NCBI RefSeq assembly: GCF_026229185.1
Contig: NZ_JAGGJA010000021.1
Coordinates: forward strand, 1-47,371
Reading direction: 5' to 3'
Length of the DNA: 47,371 nucleotides
DNA from: Fodinibius salsisoli
GTDB taxonomy: Bacteria; Bacteroidota; Rhodothermia; Balneolales; Balneolaceae
Below, piece after piece: positions 35,394 through 41,815 of the stretch. Both the position numbers and the translations under genes were made by a program. The notes beneath the pieces are model-generated. The model was not told the origin of the DNA and ran no database searches. It saw nothing but the letters and a program-made list of their open reading frames with translations. Position 1 is the first letter of the stretch, and every line of letters begins with the position of its first letter.

Positions 35394-35428
35394 CCGGCAA
35401 CGGCCATCGGGTCGTTGCCGGCTTTTTT
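35394..35428 (+). terminator. Intrinsic terminator after candidate capsid gene
   Basis: CCGGCAACG (35394-35402) and CGTTGCCGG (35413-35421) form a perfect 9-base stem with a 10-base loop, followed by CTTTTTT. It starts 10 bases after the stop codon. Partial readthrough would make the 206-residue protein far more abundant than the genes after it. Confidence 0.85.
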
Positions 35429-35454
35429 ATTGCCCTAACTCCTAGCTGACCATA

Positions 35455-36234
35455 ATGAAAATTGTTAAGAATTTTATTCCACCAACCGAGTCTACGCCCT
35501 TTAATCCAGCCAAAGCTGTCCAGCTGCAAGCTGGGGCTAGCGGACATATTATGATGAATGGCATGGGCGGGGAAAGTTTTGGCGTCCGAAAGATATTGCC
35601 CTATGCCTTGGATATGAATAAGGTATTTGTTTCCGCTCGACTTAATGAAGATTTGTACCTGTTTCGCGACCTGCAACTTTCTGTAGTACACCGGTTGTTC
35701 CGCCACATTGACGGCCTGCTGGCCCCGTTCATTATTCAAAAAAGCAACAGCTTGGTCTTCGAGCTGACTAACACCCACAACGCAGTTCAGACCGTAAATA
35801 TCCAGCTCGTTGGCTACGATCATTACAGCCTTACCAAGCTGATAAACATCTACTCCGAAATTGGCAGTCCGATGCCCCAGCCGCGCTTCCTCTACGGACA
35901 AGCCACGCTGGTCCCGGGCGCGGTCAATATTGATATGGGCGTGAAAGCCAAAAGCATCGATGTAGAAGCCCGACGCCTGGCAATGAGTAGCGACCGGCCG
36001 GGCGATATCACTGCCAGCCTGAAAGTCTATAATACGACTATCCGCAACGAGGTTTATTTGGAGCAGATTAACGACGAATTCGGCCAGTTCTATGCTAACG
36101 TCCCTTTTATCATTGGCTCCAATATGCCCTTTCAAGTGTACGCTTCTAACAAAGGAGCGCAACAGGCTGGTGTAAGTTTCCTCTGTGAATCCTACGTGGT
36201 GCAGAAGTCCGATGCCAACCCGCTGGAGGTATAA
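35455..36234 (+). CDS. Candidate second capsid/structural protein
   Basis: A 259-residue, largely beta-stranded protein with no membrane segment. NSLVFELTNTHNAVQTVNIQ (about 102-121) and GDITASLKVYN (about 181-191) look like strands of jelly-roll or immunoglobulin-like viral structural domains. FYANVPFIIGSNMPFQVYAS is typical of the last strands. It follows the 206-residue protein across a terminator, so it is probably made at lower level. I infer a capsid role from size, strand pattern and position. A vertex or minor capsid protein is equally possible. Confidence 0.45.
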   Translation: MKIVKNFIPPTESTPFNPAKAVQLQAGASGHIMMNGMGGESFGVRKILPYALDMNKVFVSARLNEDLYLFRDLQLSVVHRLFRHIDGLLAPFIIQKSNSLVFELTNTHNAVQTVNIQLVGYDHYSLTKLINIYSEIGSPMPQPRFLYGQATLVPGAVNIDMGVKAKSIDVEARRLAMSSDRPGDITASLKVYNTTIRNEVYLEQINDEFGQFYANVPFIIGSNMPFQVYASNKGAQQAGVSFLCESYVVQKSDANPLEV

Positions 36235-36237
36235 TCG

Positions 36238-36657
36238 ATGTGGAACAGCCTCATTCAGTCACTTTGCGAACTCACCCAGAAAATGGATGTCCTTCTAGAT
36301 CAACTCCGAGTGAATGCCCCATCCATAGGGATCGGACCCGCCGGACGTATCGGGACCTCTATTTCCCCGGTACTCAAGCAGGGGACCCAGCCGGTAAAAC
36401 TAGTCAATGGCAACCCTATGCGGCTGGGCGTCATAATCCAGAATAGTAGCGATGGAGAATTCATGATCGCCCTGGACGAAAATCGCATCGATGAGCGCTA
36501 CTACACCTTTCGGCTGAAGCCCGGCGAAACCCTGCACATGGATGAACGACAATTCAAGGAGCTGTACAAAGGCGGCATGATGGGTTTGTGGGATGAAGAC
36601 ACCGGGGCTTTAGAGACCTCAAAAGCCCTCGTAACTGAAATCTTTTGGACCACCTAG
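36238..36657 (+). CDS. Small beta-rich virion-like protein
   Basis: A 139-residue protein. Residues 1-20 form a helix; the rest is beta-rich with RLGVIIQNSSDGEFMIALD, then YTFRLKPGETLHMDER and YKGGMMGLWDEDTG. This layout (strand, asparagine turn, gel-like strand, LxPGE turn) is common in small head-fibre or decoration proteins of diverse phages. It begins 3 bases after the preceding stop and ends 1 base before the next start. It may be a decoration or fibre-base protein. No precise family is recognised. Confidence 0.5.
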   Translation: MWNSLIQSLCELTQKMDVLLDQLRVNAPSIGIGPAGRIGTSISPVLKQGTQPVKLVNGNPMRLGVIIQNSSDGEFMIALDENRIDERYYTFRLKPGETLHMDERQFKELYKGGMMGLWDEDTGALETSKALVTEIFWTT

Positions 36658-36658
36658 C

Positions 36659-37210
36659 ATGAGTGAAATCACCGGCAAAGAGTTTTCTGAAGGGTTTAAA
36701 ATGCGGGTCGTCAGCGGCATGCTGGTCGACGGCTCCATCCAGGTCTCATGGGCCACCGGTAAAAAAGCCTCGTCCCAGATGGATTGGGGCTTGGATCCGG
36801 AAAATTTGGCCACGACCCCTGAATATCATCGCGAACCTGCGGAGATGGTTCGCTACCACACGCTTTATTTTCCCATCACCTACCTGGACGCCCGGCACTA
36901 CTTCCGGGTTCGATCCAAGACCGTAGGGGGCCAAGTCGGTCAATCACGCATTTACTCGGTCATTACCCCCGATGATGTCCAGCGGACGACCCATTCACCG
37001 ACCAGCCAGGTTATCCTAGAGCTGCAACCTATTGATGAACAAGAAGGATATCTGGCCTGCACCCCAGCGACAGATATCCGCTCGGATCACCAACCGGAAG
37101 CGAGCTCCCAACCCATAATCAGTGGTCTATCAACAAATGCAAACCTGTCGGAGCTGACGGGCGCCACCAGCAGCAATGCCACCACCAACCCCATTACCAT
37201 TATTAGCTGA
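36659..37210 (+). CDS. Fibronectin III-like virion protein
   Basis: A 183-residue protein. Residues 10-105 resemble an FN3/purple-acid-phosphatase N-terminal-like beta sandwich (IQVSWATGKKASSQMDWG, then HYFRVRSKTVGGQVGQS). The C-terminal 75 residues are Ser/Thr/Asn-rich and probably disordered. FN3-type domains are frequent in phage fibres and bind surface polysaccharide. It ends 4 bases before the fibre-like gene. Confidence 0.5.
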   Translation: MSEITGKEFSEGFKMRVVSGMLVDGSIQVSWATGKKASSQMDWGLDPENLATTPEYHREPAEMVRYHTLYFPITYLDARHYFRVRSKTVGGQVGQSRIYSVITPDDVQRTTHSPTSQVILELQPIDEQEGYLACTPATDIRSDHQPEASSQPIISGLSTNANLSELTGATSSNATTNPITIIS

Positions 37211-37214
37211 CTCT

Positions 37215-38666
37215 ATGAATACCATCAATCAAACTCTCTCTATTGGCACACCTAAATCAGGGATGGACCTGTTTTGCAACGTCAGCATCGACGGGAAGCA
37301 CCTGTTTCGGATGCACTGCGAGTCCTTCGTGGGTAACCTGTTGCGCGACGTCCATGGGATGATGCACGGCGGCAAAACGGATCGGCTGATTAGCCCCGGT
37401 GACGATTACGTGCAGGACGGCAAAATAACGTCCCTACACATTGTCGATGGGGCCCTGGAAATCTACAGCCAGTACTATCTGGAATATATATTCAGCGGTA
37501 TGCACGGGGTGAATCCCAACGGCGAGGAGCCCGTCTGGGTACACATCTGGGGGTGCAGCTCGATCCCACAGATCAACGGCACCTGGGAAGTTGAAAGCAC
37601 CTACGGCGACTATTATATCCGACTGAAAGACGCCCCCACGAATTTTGATCCAGCAACCTACGTGGCCGACCAGGCGCAGGTTATTGCCAAGCACTACCAT
37701 CCTATTACGACCACCGAAAGCTACTGCCCACCTTTTCGCGTCATTTTGCCCACCATCGGGCAAGGCAGCCGCCCGGTAAGCATCTCCGATGTGGGCCTGC
37801 ACAACCCCATTGACGCGCTGTTGGCTCGGGGCGCGCGGTCGGTTTCCGGCGTGATTACCGACCAGCAAAAAAGCGTCTTTACCGTATCGGCTCCGTTTAC
37901 CAACGGCTCCGGAGGTGACCTGGCCATTACCGAAATGGGGCTGATGACGCATATCAATGTCAACCGCCATGAAATCAACACCATTGCTACTCTCTATGCA
38001 CGCGACGTGCTACCGGCAGCCCTCAACCTGCCCAATGGCAAGACGCTGACCTTGGATTACGAGTGCCGGTTTGAGCTCGAAAACTTCAACCAAGATACCG
38101 ACCTCAACGGTTCCAACGGCGGGTTTACCGCTGAATTTGTGGGCGCCCTCCGGCGACAAGCGGTCGAAAACACCAATACCAACTGGCGGGATCTGATGTG
38201 TATCGCCGGTGGGGGCACCTCGATGACCTCTCTGCAGCGCCGGGCGTCAGAAATCAATAAGGGGTGGCACCTGGGACTCCGGCTCGGCCAAAGCAACAAG
38301 TTCGTCTCCATGACCGACACCGACCTGTCTCCGGATGCTACCCAAGAGACGCCCTATAACATCGGAGGCATCATGCATGGCAGCGGAGACGGCCAGCTGA
38401 TCCATCACGGGATGATCATCGACGACCAGGTAACCATTGATGAAGCCAACAATGAAGCGTACTTCAACTTAGCTCGCGTATTTGAAAACAGGGGCACTAC
38501 CGACATCACCATAAAGGAGGTAGGTATTTACGCCAACCGTGGGGATGACTATGACGAATGGGTCCCCAAACTCGTAGCCCGAAAAGCACTTGCCCCCGCC
38601 GATCAGTTTACCATCATGGCCGGTCAAATGCGCAAGGTTAACTACAAGATTAAGATGGTGGTGTAA
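37215..38666 (+). CDS. Fibre/spike-like protein with internal duplication
   Basis: A 483-residue protein from ATG 37215; the upstream in-frame start at 37176 lies in the preceding gene. It is beta-rich. Residues about 218-285 and 414-483 look like two copies of one module. Each has a polar segment, then ITEMGLMTHINVNR or IKEVGIYANRGDDY, then LYARDVLPAALNLPNGKT or VARKALAPADQFTIMAGQ. This motif is frequent in phage receptor-binding or baseplate-like proteins. It probably forms the element's host-binding spike. Its stop overlaps the transglycosylase start by one base. Confidence 0.55.
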   Translation: MNTINQTLSIGTPKSGMDLFCNVSIDGKHLFRMHCESFVGNLLRDVHGMMHGGKTDRLISPGDDYVQDGKITSLHIVDGALEIYSQYYLEYIFSGMHGVNPNGEEPVWVHIWGCSSIPQINGTWEVESTYGDYYIRLKDAPTNFDPATYVADQAQVIAKHYHPITTTESYCPPFRVILPTIGQGSRPVSISDVGLHNPIDALLARGARSVSGVITDQQKSVFTVSAPFTNGSGGDLAITEMGLMTHINVNRHEINTIATLYARDVLPAALNLPNGKTLTLDYECRFELENFNQDTDLNGSNGGFTAEFVGALRRQAVENTNTNWRDLMCIAGGGTSMTSLQRRASEINKGWHLGLRLGQSNKFVSMTDTDLSPDATQETPYNIGGIMHGSGDGQLIHHGMIIDDQVTIDEANNEAYFNLARVFENRGTTDITIKEVGIYANRGDDYDEWVPKLVARKALAPADQFTIMAGQMRKVNYKIKMVV

Positions 38667-39226
38667 TGACCAACTCTTTTTCGATATCGGCCGAGCTTAC
38701 CTACGCCCGAATTCGTGGCCTGATGGGATATTTCGCTGATGCCTCCAGGCGATATGGCGTACCCTTGACACTGCTGCTGGCAGTAGCTTCCCGGGAAAGC
38801 CGAATGGGACTTGCCCTTGCTCCCGATGGCACCGGCGACCATGGCAACGGCATCGGCATTATGCAGATCGACAAGCGGCATCATCCCAACTTTACCGACC
38901 GCCATAGCCACTTTGACCATCAAGCCAATATTGATTATGGAGCCCAGTACTTGGCAAAACTGCTCCAACAGTTCAACGGAAATACCACCCGGGCCGTTGC
39001 CGCCTATAACGCCGGGCCTAATAAAGTACGAACTGCCATTTACGCGGGCTTGCCACCGGATTCGGTCACCACTGGCAAGGATTACAGCCAGGATGTGCTG
39101 GAGCGAAAACAGCTCATCGTCCAGCTGCTCGGCCTCTCCAAAGCAACCAGCTTATCCATATATGTCCTTCCGATGGCCGCTATCGCTTTTGCAACTTATA
39201 ACTATATGACCACCCAACACCCATGA
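38666..39226 (+). CDS. Lytic transglycosylase (SLT/goose-lysozyme type) with C-terminal membrane anchor
   Basis: A 186-residue enzyme. The catalytic Glu44 lies in AVASRESRMG; GIGIMQIDK (63-71) and AVAAYNAGPNK (110-120) complete the SLT motifs. It should cleave the glycan strands of peptidoglycan. The C-terminus (SIYVLPMAAIAFATYNYM) is a membrane helix, so the enzyme is anchored. In tectivirus PRD1 the virion transglycosylase P7 is also membrane-associated and opens the wall during entry. A lysis role is the alternative. It overlaps the next gene by 4 bases. Confidence 0.85.
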   Translation: MTNSFSISAELTYARIRGLMGYFADASRRYGVPLTLLLAVASRESRMGLALAPDGTGDHGNGIGIMQIDKRHHPNFTDRHSHFDHQANIDYGAQYLAKLLQQFNGNTTRAVAAYNAGPNKVRTAIYAGLPPDSVTTGKDYSQDVLERKQLIVQLLGLSKATSLSIYVLPMAAIAFATYNYMTTQHP

Positions 39227-39672
39227 ATACCGAATCACGTTATATCTACGAAGAACCTACGGAAACCCAAGGATTGGGACGAATGCCGACGCGACCGACT
39301 ATGCTTCGCCCGGTACTGGATGAACCTATGCCGCGCAATAGAGACCGGGAAACTAGACCACGAATACGGCCACGACCTATCCCAAAACCAAAGCCTGTTC
39401 TTTTCCCTCAGCCGGTTATTGACAAAAATCCGGTACCTGCTCCTCCAAAACTGAAAATCAACACAGTTAAGAAAACCTCTACTCAAAAGTCACAGCCGAC
39501 CACTAAATCCAAAACCACAAACAAATCTGCCAGCAAGCAGCAGCCTAATTCCCACAAGGATATCCTAGTGGGCACTTTTAGTATTGGCGGCATGCAGGTA
39601 AAGAAAACCCATGCGGCAATGGCAGGTGGCGGAATTGCAGGCAGCCTGCTTCTTTGGAAAATCCTCTTTTAA
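39223..39672 (+). CDS. Proline/lysine-rich tail-anchored protein
   Basis: A 149-residue protein. About residues 20-80 are Pro/Arg-rich (RDRETRPRIRPRPIPKPKP) and 85-120 Lys/Ser/Thr-rich, so it is probably extended. The end AMAGGGIAGSLLLWKILF is a membrane segment. An extended Pro-rich arm attached to a membrane could span a wall or capsid gap, as TonB-like linkers do. It overlaps the transglycosylase gene by 4 bases. Confidence 0.5.
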   Translation: MNTESRYIYEEPTETQGLGRMPTRPTMLRPVLDEPMPRNRDRETRPRIRPRPIPKPKPVLFPQPVIDKNPVPAPPKLKINTVKKTSTQKSQPTTKSKTTNKSASKQQPNSHKDILVGTFSIGGMQVKKTHAAMAGGGIAGSLLLWKILF

Positions 39673-39699
39673 AAACTCAAAACATTCAGGTGAAATACT

Positions 39700-39942
39700 A
39701 TGGAAACCTCTTTTGTAAATGAACAATCCTGTGGATGCGCTGGAAGCGGTCTTGCTGGTAATACCTCCCAATCCGGATGCGGTTGCACCGGAGGACTGGG
39801 AGAAGACAAAGCCCCAGAAACGCAAAAAGATCTTATCAGTGAAGCCAAAAAATACATTAACGGCGAAATACCGACCAGCTATAAGATTGCTGGTGGAGTA
39901 GCACTGATTTTCCTTCTCACCTTAGCCACGAGAGGAAACTAA
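39700..39942 (+). CDS. Small Cys/Gly-rich tail-anchored protein
   Basis: An 80-residue protein. The N-terminal 32 residues contain two CGC motifs separated by Gly/Ser (QSCGCAGSG, then SGCGCTGG), an unusual redox- or metal-binding-like pattern. The rest is a short helix followed by a membrane segment (KIAGGVALIFLLTLATRGN). Function is unknown. It begins 27 bases after the preceding stop and ends one base before the M15 peptidase-like gene. Confidence 0.5.
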   Translation: METSFVNEQSCGCAGSGLAGNTSQSGCGCTGGLGEDKAPETQKDLISEAKKYINGEIPTSYKIAGGVALIFLLTLATRGN

Positions 39943-39943
39943 T

Positions 39944-40477
39944 ATGAACAGAAATGATTACTTGGCCCTCCTCGACAGTTACGGCAATCATTTTTCGATC
40001 TCCGAATTCGAAGTCCAAGGTCCCGGCACTATTGGTCGCATGGACATAGGCTTTTTACGGTCTTTTCTAGCTTGGCGCCAGTGGCACGGCATCTCCACCC
40101 TTATTTCCTCGGCTTGGCGCAAAGGAGATCCGAAGTCCCACGGCCAAGGCCTGGCTTTTGATGTCCTACTGTTTGACCAGTGGCTGGTCAGTCAACCGTC
40201 CGCGCTCCAGCATTGGCTGCTCGCAACCACCTGGGGATTTAACGGCGTAGGCTTGTACTTTGATTGGAGCTACACCAACAAAGAAGGTAACAAAGTACCA
40301 GCTATCGGTTTGCACGTGGACGATTGGGCAGGGAACGGCTATTCTCAGCGCCCGCTCCGTTGGCTCCGAATCGACGGCCAGTACTATTACCAATCGCTAA
40401 CTCGTGGCGATTTTTACTGCAAAACCAATCGGCAAACCATTACGCTGGATGAGGCAATTAGGAGGTACGGGCCATGA
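39944..40477 (+). CDS. M15-family D-Ala-D-Ala peptidase-like enzyme
   Basis: A 177-residue protein. His66 and Asp73 in SHGQGLAFD and His124 in GLHVDDW are the zinc ligands of the M15 (VanY/peptidase_M15_4-like) family. The enzyme should cut peptide cross-links of peptidoglycan. There is no signal peptide, so export or virion delivery is implied. It follows the transglycosylase, giving the element both a glycan- and a peptide-cleaving enzyme. The 4-base overlap with the next gene suggests coupled lysis functions. Confidence 0.7.
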   Translation: MNRNDYLALLDSYGNHFSISEFEVQGPGTIGRMDIGFLRSFLAWRQWHGISTLISSAWRKGDPKSHGQGLAFDVLLFDQWLVSQPSALQHWLLATTWGFNGVGLYFDWSYTNKEGNKVPAIGLHVDDWAGNGYSQRPLRWLRIDGQYYYQSLTRGDFYCKTNRQTITLDEAIRRYGP

Positions 40478-40833
40478 GCAACTCCCAACCCAATGGCTTT
40501 TTCCAAAAATACAAGGAGCTGATTGTTACCACGATTATCTGCCTATTTCTGACCGGTATCTACGATTCCATCAATAATCAGACGGCCGAGATTAAAAAGT
40601 GGTATGAGCTGATGATTGGCATCAATGAAAAAGTAAAAGTACAGGCTGACAACCTAAGCAAATTGGAAAAGAGCCTGGAAACCCATGTTCAGCGTACCGA
40701 CGAGATTTTCGACGATCATAACCAGAGAATTCGATCTATCGAATTTGAAATCATTCCCCGTCGAATCCACCAACATAAACCTCCAATCGAAGGAGACACT
40801 ACTGATGCTAAAGATACTATCGCCGATTATTAA
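40474..40833 (+). CDS. Membrane-anchored coiled-coil protein, holin/spannin-like
   Basis: A 119-residue protein. One membrane helix near the N-terminus (ELIVTTIICLFLTGIYD, about 16-32) is followed by a coiled coil (about 50-90) and a charged tail. This resembles the inner-membrane component of spannins or a small holin. It overlaps the M15 gene by 4 bases and the next gene by 29 bases. It is probably part of the lysis module. Confidence 0.5.
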   Translation: MSNSQPNGFFQKYKELIVTTIICLFLTGIYDSINNQTAEIKKWYELMIGINEKVKVQADNLSKLEKSLETHVQRTDEIFDDHNQRIRSIEFEIIPRRIHQHKPPIEGDTTDAKDTIADY

Positions 40834-41269
40834 AGCAGTCCCTACCTTAATTGGTCTATTCAAATCCAGAACCCCTAAAAAAGGCCGGGGAATCGTCAAA
40901 AGCGGCATCGCTAGCCTTACCATTTCTGGACTTTTGTCAACCGGCAGGCTCTCTGCATCTGGAATTGATACGACCCTTCTGCTTATTCTTTCCATCCTGG
41001 AAATGATTGGCTACCTATACGGAATGATCGCGATCTCATCGGGGTCCTCGCAGACCAATCCTGTACATGATCTTCTCCAAGGAAAAGGTGAAGGCTTATC
41101 AGATCAGCAGGCTAAATTTTTAGGACGAGAATGGCTTAAGCAAATACAGAAGAATCAGGAGTACCGGATTCCTGGCAACTCCTTATTTGATGATGACTAC
41201 TCTGATCTCAACATCCGCGCCGAAGATATTTTCCAATACAAACCCCATAAATCAAAGAAAAAACGATGA
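40805..41269 (+). CDS. Holin-like membrane protein
   Basis: A 154-residue protein from ATG 40805 (MLKILSPIIKAVPTLIGLF), preceded by GGAG. An in-frame ATG at 40685 lies within the previous gene. Two hydrophobic segments occur (about 1-18 and about 58-76, TTLLLILSILEMIGYLYGM), followed by a charged tail ending KPHKSKKKR. The layout suits a holin or membrane structural protein. It overlaps the next gene by 4 bases. Confidence 0.45.
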   Translation: MLKILSPIIKAVPTLIGLFKSRTPKKGRGIVKSGIASLTISGLLSTGRLSASGIDTTLLLILSILEMIGYLYGMIAISSGSSQTNPVHDLLQGKGEGLSDQQAKFLGREWLKQIQKNQEYRIPGNSLFDDDYSDLNIRAEDIFQYKPHKSKKKR

Positions 41270-41616
41270 CTACATTTCTATCCTTCATTTTCACAACCCT
41301 CTTAGTTTTCTTAAGCACTGATTGGCTATCAGGCCTACTGGCTCCAAATAACTTGGCCGAAATTGGTGTGGTAATTTTGGGGGTGATTGCCCTGTCGGCC
41401 TCAGTTCAAATTCGCGGGTTATTTGAGAAAGCCCAAGGAATCCTTCGCTTGTATGCCCAATACACCAACCCCAATAGTGAAGAAGGCAAAAAGCTCTCTC
41501 CACAGGAAAAGGAGCGACTGCTAGATCTGTTTCTTAACGAACTGCGAATTGTAATTGATCAGTTCGGGAGTAAAATATTGATTAGAATAGGAGGCGTAAT
41601 CCGAAAACTATTTTAG
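41266..41616 (+). CDS. Small membrane protein, last gene of the element
   Basis: A 116-residue protein. Two hydrophobic segments near the N-terminus (FLSFIFTTLLVFLSTDWL, then IGVVILGVIALSASV) are followed by an amphipathic helical tail. No family is recognised. It is the last gene before the terminator at 41650-41690 and overlaps its predecessor by 4 bases. It may belong to the lysis group. Confidence 0.45.
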   Translation: MTTFLSFIFTTLLVFLSTDWLSGLLAPNNLAEIGVVILGVIALSASVQIRGLFEKAQGILRLYAQYTNPNSEEGKKLSPQEKERLLDLFLNELRIVIDQFGSKILIRIGGVIRKLF

Positions 41617-41649
41617 GATTCAAATAGAGATTAATTCCACGCACTATCT

Positions 41650-41690
41650 AAAAGGCAGATTTAATAAAAAAAGCTGCCTTTTTTTATTAA
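41650..41690. terminator. Strong bidirectional terminator at right edge of the element
   Basis: Two overlapping stems. AAAAGGCAG (41650-41658) pairs with CTGCCTTTT (41674-41682). A perfect 13-base palindrome, TTAATAAAAAAAG (41661-41673) and CTTTTTTTATTAA (41678-41690), has a 4-base loop. Either gives a stem ending in T runs on both strands. It insulates the element from the copper operon. Confidence 0.75.
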
Positions 41691-41720
41691 ATAAATATCA
41701 ATCTGGAAAAACCACTGATT

Positions 41721-41754
41721 TTTAAGCTTAATTTAAGCCTCTTCTTCCTATAAT
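41721..41754 (+). promoter_or_regulatory. Copper-region promoter 1 with TTTAAG direct repeat
   Basis: TTTAAG at 41721-41726 and 41732-41737 (11-base period), then 11 bases, then TATAAT (41749-41754). The same layout occurs at 44249 and 47079. It is consistent with an OmpR/PhoB-family (CusR/CopR-like) response regulator binding over the -35 region. Confidence 0.65.
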
Positions 41755-41815
41755 ACCTGAAAACCAAGGCCCATAATCTATGGGTTACCACAATAAATAG
41801 CTTAAGGATGGTATT

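Larger units (their letters stand above)
20533..41690 (+). mobile_element. Candidate tailless, membrane-containing virus-like element
   Basis: About 23 genes, all on the plus strand with tight spacing or 4-base overlaps, more GC-rich than both flanks. The content looks virion-like: two candidate capsid proteins, fibre-like proteins, a membrane-anchored transglycosylase, an M15 peptidase and holin-like proteins. At least ten small proteins carry a C-terminal membrane segment. No terminase, portal, tail-tube, tape-measure, integrase or replication initiator is recognised. It is bounded by the nested repeats at 20533 and a terminator at 41690. A degraded tailed prophage is the main alternative, but intact reading frames throughout argue against decay. 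Confidence 0.5.

Noticed and set aside
20600-41616. Type VI/contractile injection or conjugation system
   Set aside because: No VgrG, sheath, VirB/TraG-type ATPase, relaxase or coupling protein is visible.
20533-41690. Tailed prophage interpretation
   Set aside because: No terminase, portal, head protease, tail tube, sheath or tape measure could be recognised, and the run of tail-anchored proteins is atypical. Kept only as an alternative.
41620-41700. Attachment-site direct repeat matching the left edge of the element
   Set aside because: No convincing shared sequence with 20330-20600 was found by eye, so no att sites are called.
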